Source of the DNA: Microbacteriaceae bacterium
GTDB lineage: Bacteria > Actinomycetota > Actinomycetes > Actinomycetales > Microbacteriaceae
Reading direction: 5' to 3'
Assembly (NCBI GenBank): GCA_026785785.1
Contig: JAJAZI010000285.1
Location: 1 to 6,450 of the forward strand
Length of the DNA stretch: 6,450 nt
Positions 1 through 6,016 of this stretch are shown here, piece by piece. Each line of letters begins with the position of its first letter. Positions within the stretch are counted from its first letter, which is position 1. Under the pieces are notes generated by a model. That model was given only the letters and a program-made list of their open reading frames with translations. It did no database searches and was not told the DNA's origin. The position numbers and the translations under genes are program-made.

Positions 1-1232
1 GGGCCTCCGCGGTCGCGGCCGTCGTCGTCGCGGCATCCGTGCTCGTCGTCGCGCAGCCTGCCGCCGCGGACGAGATCCGGGACCGCCAGTACTGGCTCTC
101 CGAGTACGGCATCACCGGCGCCTGGCAGGCCACCCGCGGCGCCGGGGTGACGGTCGCGGTGATCGACACCGGCATCGACGGCAGCCATCAGGACCTGCGC
201 GGCGCCGTCGTCGGCGGCACGGATGTCTCCGGCATCGGCAGCCCGAACGGCCAGACCCCGGTCGGCGACGACAGCAGGCACGGCACCCTTGTCGCGTCAC
301 TGCTTGCCGGCCGCGGGCACGGCGACGGGGCCGGCGTGATCGGCGTCGCCCCGGCGGCATCCCTGCTCGCGGTGTCGGTCGGGTTCGGCGTCGGCACGAG
401 GACGAGCGACGAGCAGATCGCGGATGCCGTGCGCTGGTCGGTCGACAACGGCGCCGACGTCATCAACATGTCGCTGACCCGCAACACGCTCGACTGGCCG
501 CAGAGCTGGGACGAGGCCTTCCTCTACGCCATGGAGAACGACGTGGTGGTGGTCGCGGCGGCGGGCAACCGGGGCAGCGGCACGGCCGTGGTCGGCGCCC
601 CGGCGACGATGCCCGGCGTGCTCACGGTCGCCGGGGTCGACCGCGCGGCCAAGGCCAGCGACGACGCATCCTCGCAGGGCATCACGATCTCGGTGTCCGC
701 ACCGAGCGAGGCGCTGGTCGGCGCGGGCCCGGGCGACGCCTACTTCGAATGGGCCGGCACGAGCGGCGCGGCACCGCTGGTCGCCGGTCTCGTCGCGCTC
801 GTGCGGTCCGCGCATCCGGAACTCGACGCCAACAACGTCATCAACAGGGTCATCCGCACCGCCACCCCGGTGGGCGGCGAGGTTCCGAGCCCGCTCTACG
901 GGTACGGGCTCATCGACGCGCGCGCCGCCGTCGTCAACGATGTCGCCCTCGTCGACGCGAACCCGATGGGCGATCTCAGAGAGTGGATCCGGCTGAACCG
1001 CCGCGCGGAGGCCGCCCCGGAGCCGCTGCCGGGCCCGAGTGCGAGCGCAGAACCGGCCCCTGCGCCTCCCATCGCGGGACCGCCGAACCCGCTCGGCGTG
1101 GTGCTGCCGACGGTTGAATCGCTCCGCGATGTCGGGATCCCGCTGCTGGTGGTCGGCGGCTTCGGGGCGCTGCTGGTGGTTTCGCTGGTGCTCGCCGGCC
1201 GCCAGCTGAGGCGGTTACGCCGCGAAAGCTGA
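1..1232 (+). CDS. mycP: Mycosin-like membrane-anchored subtilisin (S8) serine protease, 5' partial
   Basis: Secreted serine protease tethered to the membrane; mycosins are the protease components of type VII (ESX) secretion systems. The frame is open from base 3. A GTG at 39 is possible but sits inside a hydrophobic Ala/Val run that looks like a signal-peptide core, so the true start is probably left of the window. Counting from that GTG (397 residues): cleavage is likely after AQPAAA near residue 10; catalytic Asp43 (VIDTGID), His81 (SRHGT), oxyanion Asn177 (AAAGN) and Ser242 (GTSGAAP) are all present. A Pro/Ala linker (about 325-352) leads to one membrane helix (about 366-388) and a basic tail. 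This order of signal peptide, protease, proline linker and C-terminal helix is the mycosin plan. There is no cysteine anywhere in the visible protein, although mycobacterial mycosins carry disulfides. A rare TTA codon lies at 1215-1217. No other secretion gene is visible, so the type VII link rests on family alone. Confidence 0.88.
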   Translation, partial: ASAVAAVVVAASVLVVAQPAAADEIRDRQYWLSEYGITGAWQATRGAGVTVAVIDTGIDGSHQDLRGAVVGGTDVSGIGSPNGQTPVGDDSRHGTLVASLLAGRGHGDGAGVIGVAPAASLLAVSVGFGVGTRTSDEQIADAVRWSVDNGADVINMSLTRNTLDWPQSWDEAFLYAMENDVVVVAAAGNRGSGTAVVGAPATMPGVLTVAGVDRAAKASDDASSQGITISVSAPSEALVGAGPGDAYFEWAGTSGAAPLVAGLVALVRSAHPELDANNVINRVIRTATPVGGEVPSPLYGYGLIDARAAVVNDVALVDANPMGDLREWIRLNRRAEAAPEPLPGPSASAEPAPAPPIAGPPNPLGVVLPTVESLRDVGIPLLVVGGFGALLVVSLVLAGRQLRRLRRES

Positions 1233-1246
1233 CTGGCCCGCGGTGG

Positions 1247-1259
1247 TAGATTGTTGGCC
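1247..1259 (+). promoter_or_regulatory. -10 element of a leaderless promoter for ndh
   Basis: TAGATT at 1247-1252 fits the actinobacterial TAnnnT -10 pattern, and the GTG start of ndh follows after seven bases, at the usual distance of a transcription start. No Shine-Dalgarno sequence lies between, so the mRNA would begin at or next to the GTG. No convincing -35 hexamer is visible 16-19 bases upstream. The same TAGATT-spacer-start layout recurs at 6005-6019. Confidence 0.6.
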
Positions 1260-2579
1260 GTGCCAAAAATCCTTATTGTCGGCGGCGGATATGCCGGTTT
1301 TTATACTGCCCTCGGGCTCGAGAAGTGGCTGACCGCCGGTGAAGCGGATGTTGTCCTCGTCGACCCGCTGCCGTACATGACCTACCAGCCCTTCCTGCCG
1401 GAGATTGCTGCAGGCTCGGTCGAAGACCGCCACGCGGTCGTCTCGCTTCGGCGCCACCTCTACAAGACCGAGGTCGTGACGGCCAGGGTCACCGCGATCA
1501 ACCACGCGGCCAAGTCCGCGACGATCACCCCCGAGGTCGGGGACCCCTGGGAGCTGGACTACGACCAGATCATCGTCACCGCCGGTGCCGTGTCCCGCAC
1601 CTTCCCGATTCCTGGAGTCGCCGACGAGGCGATCGGGCTCAAGACGATCGAGGAGGCCGTCGCGATCCGCGACCGCGTTCTCGGCAACTTCGACCGCGCC
1701 GCGAACCTCCCAGCCGGGCCGGAGCGCGACCGTCTTCTCACCTTCACGGTCGTCGGCGGCGGCTTCGCCGGCATCGAGCTCTTCGGTGAGCTGCGCAGCT
1801 TCGCGACCGCGCTCCTGCGGTACTACCCCACCATTACGTACGACGACACGCGCTTCCACCTCATCGAGGCGATGGGCCGCATCATGCCCGAGGTGTCGCT
1901 CAAGACCAGCTACTGGGTTCTCAAGAACCTCGCCCAGCGCGGCGCCGAGGTGCACCTCGACACCCAGCTGACCTCCGCAGTCGACGGATGCATCGAGCTG
2001 TCCACCGGCGAGTCGTTCGAGTCGGACCTCATCATCTGGACCGCCGGTGTCATGGCCAACCCTGTTCTGAGCGACACCGACCTTCCCACCGAGGAGCGCG
2101 GTCGGCTGCGCGTCGCCGCCGACCTCCGCGTCATCAACGACGACGGCGTGGTGGCCGACGCCTGGGGTGCCGGAGATGTCAGCGCCGTTCCCGACCTGAC
2201 CGGCAACGGCATCGGCGGCTACTGCGTTCCGAACGCGCAGCACTCCGTGCGCCAGGGAAAGCTCATGGCGAAGAACATCGTCGGAGTTCTCCGCGGCGAC
2301 GCACCGGCCGAGTACAAGCACGACAATCTCGGCGCCGTCGCAACCCTCGGTCTCTACGTCGGAGTGTTCCAGTCCGGGAAGATTGCAATCACAGGATTCC
2401 CGGCATGGGTCATGCACCGCGGCTACCACGGCCTCGCTATCCCCACCTGGGAGCGCAAGATCCGGGTGTTCACGAACTGGACCCTCAACTTCCTCCTGAG
2501 CCGCGACATCGTGGCGCTCGAGGCCCGTGAGGCCCCGCGCGCCGCGTTCGCCGAGGTCGCGGCCCGGCCCAAGGTCTAG
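1260..2579 (+). CDS. ndh: Type II NADH dehydrogenase (NADH:quinone oxidoreductase)
   Basis: Single-subunit, non-proton-pumping flavoenzyme that passes electrons from NADH to the quinone pool at the inner face of the membrane. The product is 439 residues, normal for the family. The FAD-binding Rossmann motif VGGGYAG is at residues 7-13, a second dinucleotide motif VVGGGFAG for NADH ends near residue 171, the second FAD contact AWGAGDV is at about 301-307, and the NAQHSVRQG segment (about 325-333) matches the quinone-site region of NDH-2 enzymes. The C-terminal part (about 380-420) with aromatic and basic residues (WERKIRVFTNW) fits a membrane-associating region. I chose GTG 1260 because the protein then starts directly with PKILIVGGG; two TTG codons at 1251 and 1254 overlap or abut the -10 box. 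The first 18 codons are unusually A/T-rich at third positions. A different flavoprotein of the same superfamily is possible but less likely. Confidence 0.92.
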   Translation: MPKILIVGGGYAGFYTALGLEKWLTAGEADVVLVDPLPYMTYQPFLPEIAAGSVEDRHAVVSLRRHLYKTEVVTARVTAINHAAKSATITPEVGDPWELDYDQIIVTAGAVSRTFPIPGVADEAIGLKTIEEAVAIRDRVLGNFDRAANLPAGPERDRLLTFTVVGGGFAGIELFGELRSFATALLRYYPTITYDDTRFHLIEAMGRIMPEVSLKTSYWVLKNLAQRGAEVHLDTQLTSAVDGCIELSTGESFESDLIIWTAGVMANPVLSDTDLPTEERGRLRVAADLRVINDDGVVADAWGAGDVSAVPDLTGNGIGGYCVPNAQHSVRQGKLMAKNIVGVLRGDAPAEYKHDNLGAVATLGLYVGVFQSGKIAITGFPAWVMHRGYHGLAIPTWERKIRVFTNWTLNFLLSRDIVALEAREAPRAAFAEVAARPKV

Positions 2580-2606
2580 GCTCGACGGGTGCGCCTGTAT
2601 GGGCGT

Positions 2607-2680
2607 GCCCCCGTAGCCCAATCGGCAGAGGCAGGCGACTTAAAATCGTTCCAGTGTGGGTTCAAGTCCCACCGGGGGTA
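2607..2680 (+). tRNA. tRNA-Leu (anticodon UAA), atypical short variable loop
   Basis: A cloverleaf can be drawn by hand. The acceptor 2607-2613 pairs with 2673-2679 (GCCCCCG with CGGGGGT, first pair G-U). The D arm has a three-pair stem, 2616-2618 with 2630-2632, and GG in its loop. The anticodon stem 2634-2638 pairs with 2646-2650 and includes two terminal G-U pairs. The loop CTTAAAA places UAA at 2641-2643. The variable loop is five bases (2651-2655). The T stem GTGGG/CCCAC encloses TTCAAGT. The discriminator is A2680, followed by CCG, so CCA is not encoded. UAA reads the leucine codon UUA and A73 suits leucyl-tRNA synthetase, but bacterial leucine tRNAs normally have a long variable arm, so the body is class I in shape. 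It lies 27 bp after ndh and 5 bp before the next gene. Gene status is near certain; identity and charging are less so. Confidence 0.88.
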
Positions 2681-2685
2681 CCGGC

Positions 2686-3141
2686 ATGACCAAGTTCTTT
2701 GTGCCTGGGGCCGCGGATGCCGGGCTGTCGGATGCGGGGCTGTCGGATGCGGGGCCGTCGGATGCCAACGAGGCCGCCTATCGCCGCCTCGCGGAGCTGG
2801 CCGCAATGGTTCCCGCCGCACCCGGACGACGCATCAGGCAGGTCGCGTTCAAGGTCGGCCGGGAGTCGTGGACGGCCGAGGTTGGACGAAAGATGACGGG
2901 TACCCGCCCCGAGCATCGCCGGCGCAAGGGCGAGTTCACCACGACCACCGAGAAGCTCTCGGGGCACGCGACGGTGCTCGCGATTTTCGACGGAACGCCG
3001 TTCACGGTCGTGACCGACGGGGAGCAGGCAGCATCCGCCCCGTCGGCACCCGAATCATCCCCGTCGGCACCCGAATCATCCCTGTCGACCAACCCGATTC
3101 TGGTGGACAAGCCGTCCCGCGTGGCGTACTTCGCCGATTGA
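2686..3141 (+). CDS. Small protein of unknown function with internal tandem repeats
   Basis: I do not recognise a named family. The product is 151 residues, soluble, with no signal peptide or membrane helix. An N-terminal linker holds three DAGLS-type repeats (residues 11-25). The compact core, about residues 49-111, contains IRQVAFKVGRESWTAEVG, a basic HRRRKG patch (78-82) and a hydrophobic stretch ending TVLAIFDGTPFTVVTD. A second repeat, PSAPESS twice (119-132), precedes the tail. The WTA and AIF(D/P)GTPF style recalls small hypothetical proteins of Microbacteriaceae, which is recollection only. I chose ATG 2686; the in-frame GTG at 2656 lies inside the T arm of the tRNA and cannot be a sensible start. 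There is no free ribosome-binding site, because the only G-rich stretch upstream is the acceptor strand of the tRNA. It is convergent with the broken gene at 3181-3649. G/C at third codon positions supports real coding. Confidence 0.82.
   Translation: MTKFFVPGAADAGLSDAGLSDAGPSDANEAAYRRLAELAAMVPAAPGRRIRQVAFKVGRESWTAEVGRKMTGTRPEHRRRKGEFTTTTEKLSGHATVLAIFDGTPFTVVTDGEQAASAPSAPESSPSAPESSLSTNPILVDKPSRVAYFAD
2716..2760 (+). repeat. 15-bp in-frame tandem repeat, three copies
   Basis: Three consecutive 15-base units starting GATGC encode DAGLS, DAGLS and DAGPS; a further GATGCC begins a fourth. Copies differ by one or two bases. The unit is a multiple of three, so copy-number change would alter only linker length in the unknown protein. 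Confidence 0.9.
3040..3081 (+). repeat. 21-bp perfect tandem duplication, in frame
   Basis: Bases 3040-3060 and 3061-3081 are identical and encode PSAPESS twice near the C-terminus of the unknown protein. Perfect identity including third positions suggests a recent duplication. Confidence 0.92.
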
Positions 3142-3180
3142 GGCCCTCCCGTTCGTCGGGTGCCGGCAGCGCGGCGCCAC
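3142..3180. other. Convergent intergenic gap, no clear terminator
   Basis: Thirty-nine bases separate the two convergent stops. A weak hairpin is possible (GGTGCC near 3160 with GGCGCC near 3174, one G-U pair), but there is no T-tract on either strand, so I do not call an intrinsic terminator. Confidence 0.4.
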
Positions 3181-3649
3181 TCAAGCGACGAGCTCGCGGC
3201 GCAGCAGGGCGTCGGCGTGCGGCATCCGGTGCCGCTGCATGGTGTTGCCGTCCTCGAGTGGGAACTCGAATTGGCGCGCCCCGAACTGGGCGGAGAACAC
3301 GAACGGTTGCTCGCCGCCGCCGCCGTCGCTGCCGAGGGCGTTGTCGTGTACGAGGGGCGATCCGGTCACAGTGCGCTCGGACACCGCGCTCAGCCGCGTC
3401 ACGTCGAGCGAGGGGCCGTCGGTGTCGTCGCGGTGGACGTGGAACAGAGTGCCGCTGCCGAAGCCGAGCACCTCGAGGCAGTCGAGGCGGTCGAGAGGGT
3501 CGTCACCGATCGCGAAGACGAGCGCGGAGGTGATCCGCTGCGTCATTCCGGGGAACTTGGCCGCGAACTCGGGCTTCTCCCACGTCCCACGTCGCGTTCG
3601 ACGCGCGCAGCAGGGAGTCGAGGTCGGCGAAGAGCGACTCGGTGTCCAA
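3181..3649 (-). pseudogene. Small unknown gene, frameshifted by a 7-bp tandem duplication
   Basis: A TTG at 3649 has a good ribosome-binding site (GGGGAG, four bases upstream) and begins LDTESLFADLDSLLRASNATW with high G/C at third positions. After codon 21 the frame moves to poor codons and would stop at 3503 after 48 residues. The matching continuation, EKPEFAAKFPGMTQR and then 117 more residues to the stop at 3181, is one frame away. The switch falls exactly on a duplicated ACGTGGG; with one copy removed, a continuous 153-residue protein results (NATW then EKPEF). I do not recognise the family; no signal peptide or membrane helix is seen, and the centre has an acidic LDRLDCLEVLGFG segment and a Gly run. 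A 121-residue fragment could still be made from ATG 3546, which has no clear ribosome-binding site. The gene lies 92 bp downstream of the Ig/membrane gene on the same strand, so they may be co-transcribed. A sequencing or assembly error is the main alternative. Confidence 0.75.
3578..3593 (-). repeat. 7-bp tandem duplication causing a frameshift
   Basis: On the plus strand TCCCACG occurs twice in a row and continues with TC, giving 16 bases of perfect period 7. In the minus-strand gene this reads as two copies of ACGTGGG. Seven is not a multiple of three, so the second copy shifts the frame at codon 21-22. Confidence 0.9.
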
Positions 3650-3659
3650 CTTTCTCCCC
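3650..3659 (-). promoter_or_regulatory. Ribosome-binding site that decides the TTG start at 3649
   Basis: On the minus strand GGGGAG (3659-3654) is followed by AAAG and then the TTG. It is the clearest Shine-Dalgarno sequence in the window and supports an internal gene start here, separate from the upstream Ig/membrane gene. Confidence 0.65.
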
Positions 3660-3741
3660 GCGTGCTCTCGTGCCCCGCACCGAGCGTGGCGGGAATCAGC
3701 GCCGGTTTCCAGTTGCTTCGCAGTGATGGCCGCGAGCCGGC

Positions 3742-5910
3742 TCACGACGCGGCGCGCGGCTCGACGAAGCGCACGAACATCCACATCGCGAGACTGAGCG
3801 CCGCGAAGACAGCTGCGCTGGCAAGCCACGGCAGCGGCGCGCCGGTGAGGGCATTTGGGTAGACGACGGTGGCGACGGTGCCCCCGACGAGGAGAACTGT
3901 GGCGACCCAGGCGGCGAGTGACCACTCGAGGATCACCCGACCCGGCAGTGTCGCGATCGGGAGCACGAGCACAAGCGCCGACCCGAGGCCCGCGAGGCAC
4001 AGGGTGGCGAGTGTCTCGCTCGCGAGGGACCCCCAGAACCCCTGGACGGGCCCCAGAATGCCGTGTGCGATCCAGCCCAGCACGCCGAGCACGAGGATGC
4101 CGCCGACGTGGATGAGGTTGACGATCGCGCGCGGACGCACGGGCGTGGCGGCGGCGAACACCGCGCCGATCAGGACGCCGGCGACGAGGGGCGGGTCCAT
4201 CCCGGTCCAGCGTGAGGCCAGCGCCGCGAGTGCCGCCGCCAGCAGCATGATGGGAGCGAAGCGCAGCCGCCTGCTCGTGCCGGTCCACCCCGAGCCGAGC
4301 CGTGTGAGGAACGCGGTGCCCACGACGTTGAGGATCGCGAGCCCGATGCTGACCGCGAGGGCCAGGCGGAGGTAGCGAACCTCACCCTCGACCCCTCCCG
4401 TGAGCACGATGAGCCCGGCCGCCGCGGCGACCGGCACTGCGCCGGCGAGCCACGGATTGATCGGCCTGGGGATGTCGGCAGCGGGATCGGCGTGGAGATT
4501 GCGCCCGGTCAGCTGCCCGCGGGGAAGGCGCAGCCTGCCGCGCAGGGCGGACGCGAGCAATCGCAGAGGGAGGGCGATGAGCGAGAGGAAGGCGAGGCCC
4601 AGGATGAGCGACGAGTACCAGGGTGTGCGCACCGAGTCCGTGAAGGTGCTGAGGGTGCCGCCGAACCCCGTCGGGGTTCCCCAGTTGGTCAGCGCCTCGC
4701 CCGGTGCCGGAGCGGACCAGTCGTGAACGGCGGGGCTCGCCGGGAGCAGTGGGGCCGCGTCGGCGTCATCCCGGGAGGGTGCTGGCTCCGGCTCCGGCTC
4801 CGGTGAAGCGTCGGGGGTGGGGGTCGCGGTTTCGGGTGGCGAAGCCGGTGCGGGGGAGAGCGGGGGAATGCCAGCTTCGCGAGGGCCGAAGTAGACCCGG
4901 ATCTGCTCGCTGGGCACCGCGAAATTGCCGGCCGGGTCCCTCTGCAGCGCCTGCAGCAGGTGCGGTCCCTGGCCGTGATCGCCGATGTCGCAGGCCCACG
5001 ATCCGTTCGTGACCGCGGCGGTGCAGACGGGAACGTTGTTGACGTAGACGTCGACGGTCGAACCGCTTTCCCCGGTGCCGGAGATGACGATGGTCGGCCC
5101 GACGATCCGGCCCTCGCTGCGGGGCGAGGTGATGACGGCCGCCGCGGGCGCATCGCGGTCGACGGTCACCTGGCGCACGTCGGAGTAGTCCGAGAGCGAC
5201 CCGCCGCCGATCGAGTCGGCCGATTGCTGCGAGCGCACGAAGTAGGGTCCGCCGGTCGGCGCGGAGACGTTGCACGACCAGTAGGCGGTGGCCGACACCG
5301 CCACAGAGGCGCAGTTGGGGTCGACCGCGCCGTCGATGGACACCGTGACGGCGGATCCCGGATGCCCGCTCCCCGACACGAGTCCCGTGGTCAGGTAGCT
5401 GCCGCTCCCGTCCATGGAGGGCGGTGCGAGCACATCCACGGTGGTTGTCCCCGGGCCGATCGCACCCTCAGCCGGGGTCTCGGTCGCGGTGAGCGAGATG
5501 TCCGACCCGTTCGGCAGGCGCTGCGGCCCGGCGCACGACCAGTTTTCGGCATCCGCGGCCCCCACCGTGCAGATCGCCGCTCCCGTTTCGGTGAGGGTGA
5601 CCTCGATGCTGCTGCCCGGCTGGCGGGTGCCCGACACCGCGACGAAGCCTGTCGCGCTGAAGCCGGCGGGCGAGGTCGTGACGGCGGTCGGGGCGAGCGC
5701 GGCCTGCACCGACTTTGGATCGGCCGATGTACTCGGGTCTGGCGGCGGAGTCTCGAACGCGGCGTTGGCCGGTGCGGCCGTCAGGATCAGCACAGTGAGG
5801 GCCAGTGACGCAATAGCTGTTGCGCTAGCCGTCCGGCGGTGCGTCCGGTCGGGGGTGCTGGCTGTGCTGCGCGACGCCCGCCGGGGAGATTCTAAGCATT
5901 TTGACTGCAC
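3742..5910 (-). CDS. Exported protein with three Ig-like modules and a polytopic membrane domain
   Basis: The 722-residue product is probably a cell-surface protein; the function is unknown. A long basic N-terminus (includes RR at 25-26) leads to a signal-peptide core at about 31-45, with likely cleavage after ANA near residue 50. Three Ig-like modules follow at about 77-160, 162-251 and 254-341, each with SG-(S/T/R)G-x-x-GS type strands. Each has a cysteine pair with W-x-C at the second position: Cys114/126, Cys200/213 and Cys296/307. A Pro/Glu/Ala linker (about 345-405) precedes eight or nine hydrophobic segments, roughly 433-455, 486-505, 513-535, 551-566, 574-589, 597-619, 632-654, 660-685 and 693-715. 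GTG 5910 is the only usable start: an in-frame stop lies upstream and no ATG, GTG or TTG occurs before the signal core. The first codons are A/T-rich and include a TTA (5893-5895). I recall similar Ig-plus-membrane hypothetical proteins in Microbacteriaceae; an adhesin, sensor or secretion accessory role is inference. Confidence 0.88.
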   Translation of the reverse strand: MQSKCLESPRRASRSTASTPDRTHRRTASATAIASLALTVLILTAAPANAAFETPPPDPSTSADPKSVQAALAPTAVTTSPAGFSATGFVAVSGTRQPGSSIEVTLTETGAAICTVGAADAENWSCAGPQRLPNGSDISLTATETPAEGAIGPGTTTVDVLAPPSMDGSGSYLTTGLVSGSGHPGSAVTVSIDGAVDPNCASVAVSATAYWSCNVSAPTGGPYFVRSQQSADSIGGGSLSDYSDVRQVTVDRDAPAAAVITSPRSEGRIVGPTIVISGTGESGSTVDVYVNNVPVCTAAVTNGSWACDIGDHGQGPHLLQALQRDPAGNFAVPSEQIRVYFGPREAGIPPLSPAPASPPETATPTPDASPEPEPEPAPSRDDADAAPLLPASPAVHDWSAPAPGEALTNWGTPTGFGGTLSTFTDSVRTPWYSSLILGLAFLSLIALPLRLLASALRGRLRLPRGQLTGRNLHADPAADIPRPINPWLAGAVPVAAAAGLIVLTGGVEGEVRYLRLALAVSIGLAILNVVGTAFLTRLGSGWTGTSRRLRFAPIMLLAAALAALASRWTGMDPPLVAGVLIGAVFAAATPVRPRAIVNLIHVGGILVLGVLGWIAHGILGPVQGFWGSLASETLATLCLAGLGSALVLVLPIATLPGRVILEWSLAAWVATVLLVGGTVATVVYPNALTGAPLPWLASAAVFAALSLAMWMFVRFVEPRAAS
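4784..4801 (-). repeat. 6-bp tandem repeat coding Pro-Glu
   Basis: Three copies of GGCTCC on the plus strand encode the alternating Glu-Pro run at residues 371-376 in the linker of the Ig/membrane protein. The unit is in frame, so length changes would be tolerated. Confidence 0.8.
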
Positions 5911-5919
5911 CGTGGTTCC

Positions 5920-5948
5920 ATTTAGCTCGCTACCGGATGGAGAGTCAA
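5920..5948 (-). promoter_or_regulatory. Candidate promoter for the Ig/membrane gene
   Basis: On the minus strand TTGACT (5948-5943) is followed after 17 bases by CTAAAT (5925-5920). The -35 matches consensus at five of six bases; the -10 is weaker. Transcription would start only a few bases before the GTG at 5910, giving a nearly leaderless mRNA. The local A/T-rich pocket supports a promoter. Confidence 0.5.
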
Positions 5949-6004
5949 ATCATTTCGCGGCAGGTTGCGCAATGGCTACGGCGGCCCGGTGTGGCGCGAG
6001 ACGG

Positions 6005-6016
6005 TAGATTCAGCAC
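6005..6016 (+). promoter_or_regulatory. -10 element of a leaderless promoter
   Basis: TAGATT at 6005-6010 is followed after six bases by ATG at 6017, the same hexamer and nearly the same spacing as in front of ndh. Transcription would begin at or next to the A of that ATG. No good -35 is seen at the right distance. Confidence 0.55.

Noticed and set aside
1251..1259. TTG codons at 1251 and 1254 as ndh starts
   Set aside because: The first overlaps the -10 hexamer and both lie before the expected transcription start; GTG 1260 gives the normal family N-terminus.
2580..2606. Possible promoter for the tRNA after ndh
   Set aside because: TGTATG is near the right place but matches consensus poorly and has no -35; read-through from ndh is equally possible.
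1215..2621. 468-codon open frame on the minus strand opposite ndh
   Set aside because: It mirrors ndh codon by codon; such antisense frames arise from strong third-position G/C bias, and the predicted protein shows no recognisable domain.
2656..2682. tRNA 3' end as a phage or island attachment site
   Set aside because: No second copy of the T-arm/acceptor segment and no integrase is visible in the window.
2656..2685. GTG 2656 as start of the 151-residue protein
   Set aside because: It lies within the T arm of the tRNA and adds ten residues encoded by tRNA structure.
3664..3700. Possible hairpin between the Ig/membrane gene and the broken gene
   Set aside because: Only a five-pair stem (CCCGC/GCGGG) with a ten-base loop and no T-run; too weak to call a terminator.
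3160..3862. Plus-strand frames of 188 and 207 codons opposite the broken gene
   Set aside because: Composition is typical of a shadow frame, with no ribosome-binding site and no domain; the minus strand has the better third-position pattern.
3503..4288. 261-codon minus-strand frame
   Set aside because: Most of it overlaps the Ig/membrane gene out of frame with Arg-rich nonsense; only its last part, from TTG 3649 to codon 21 of the broken gene, is real coding.
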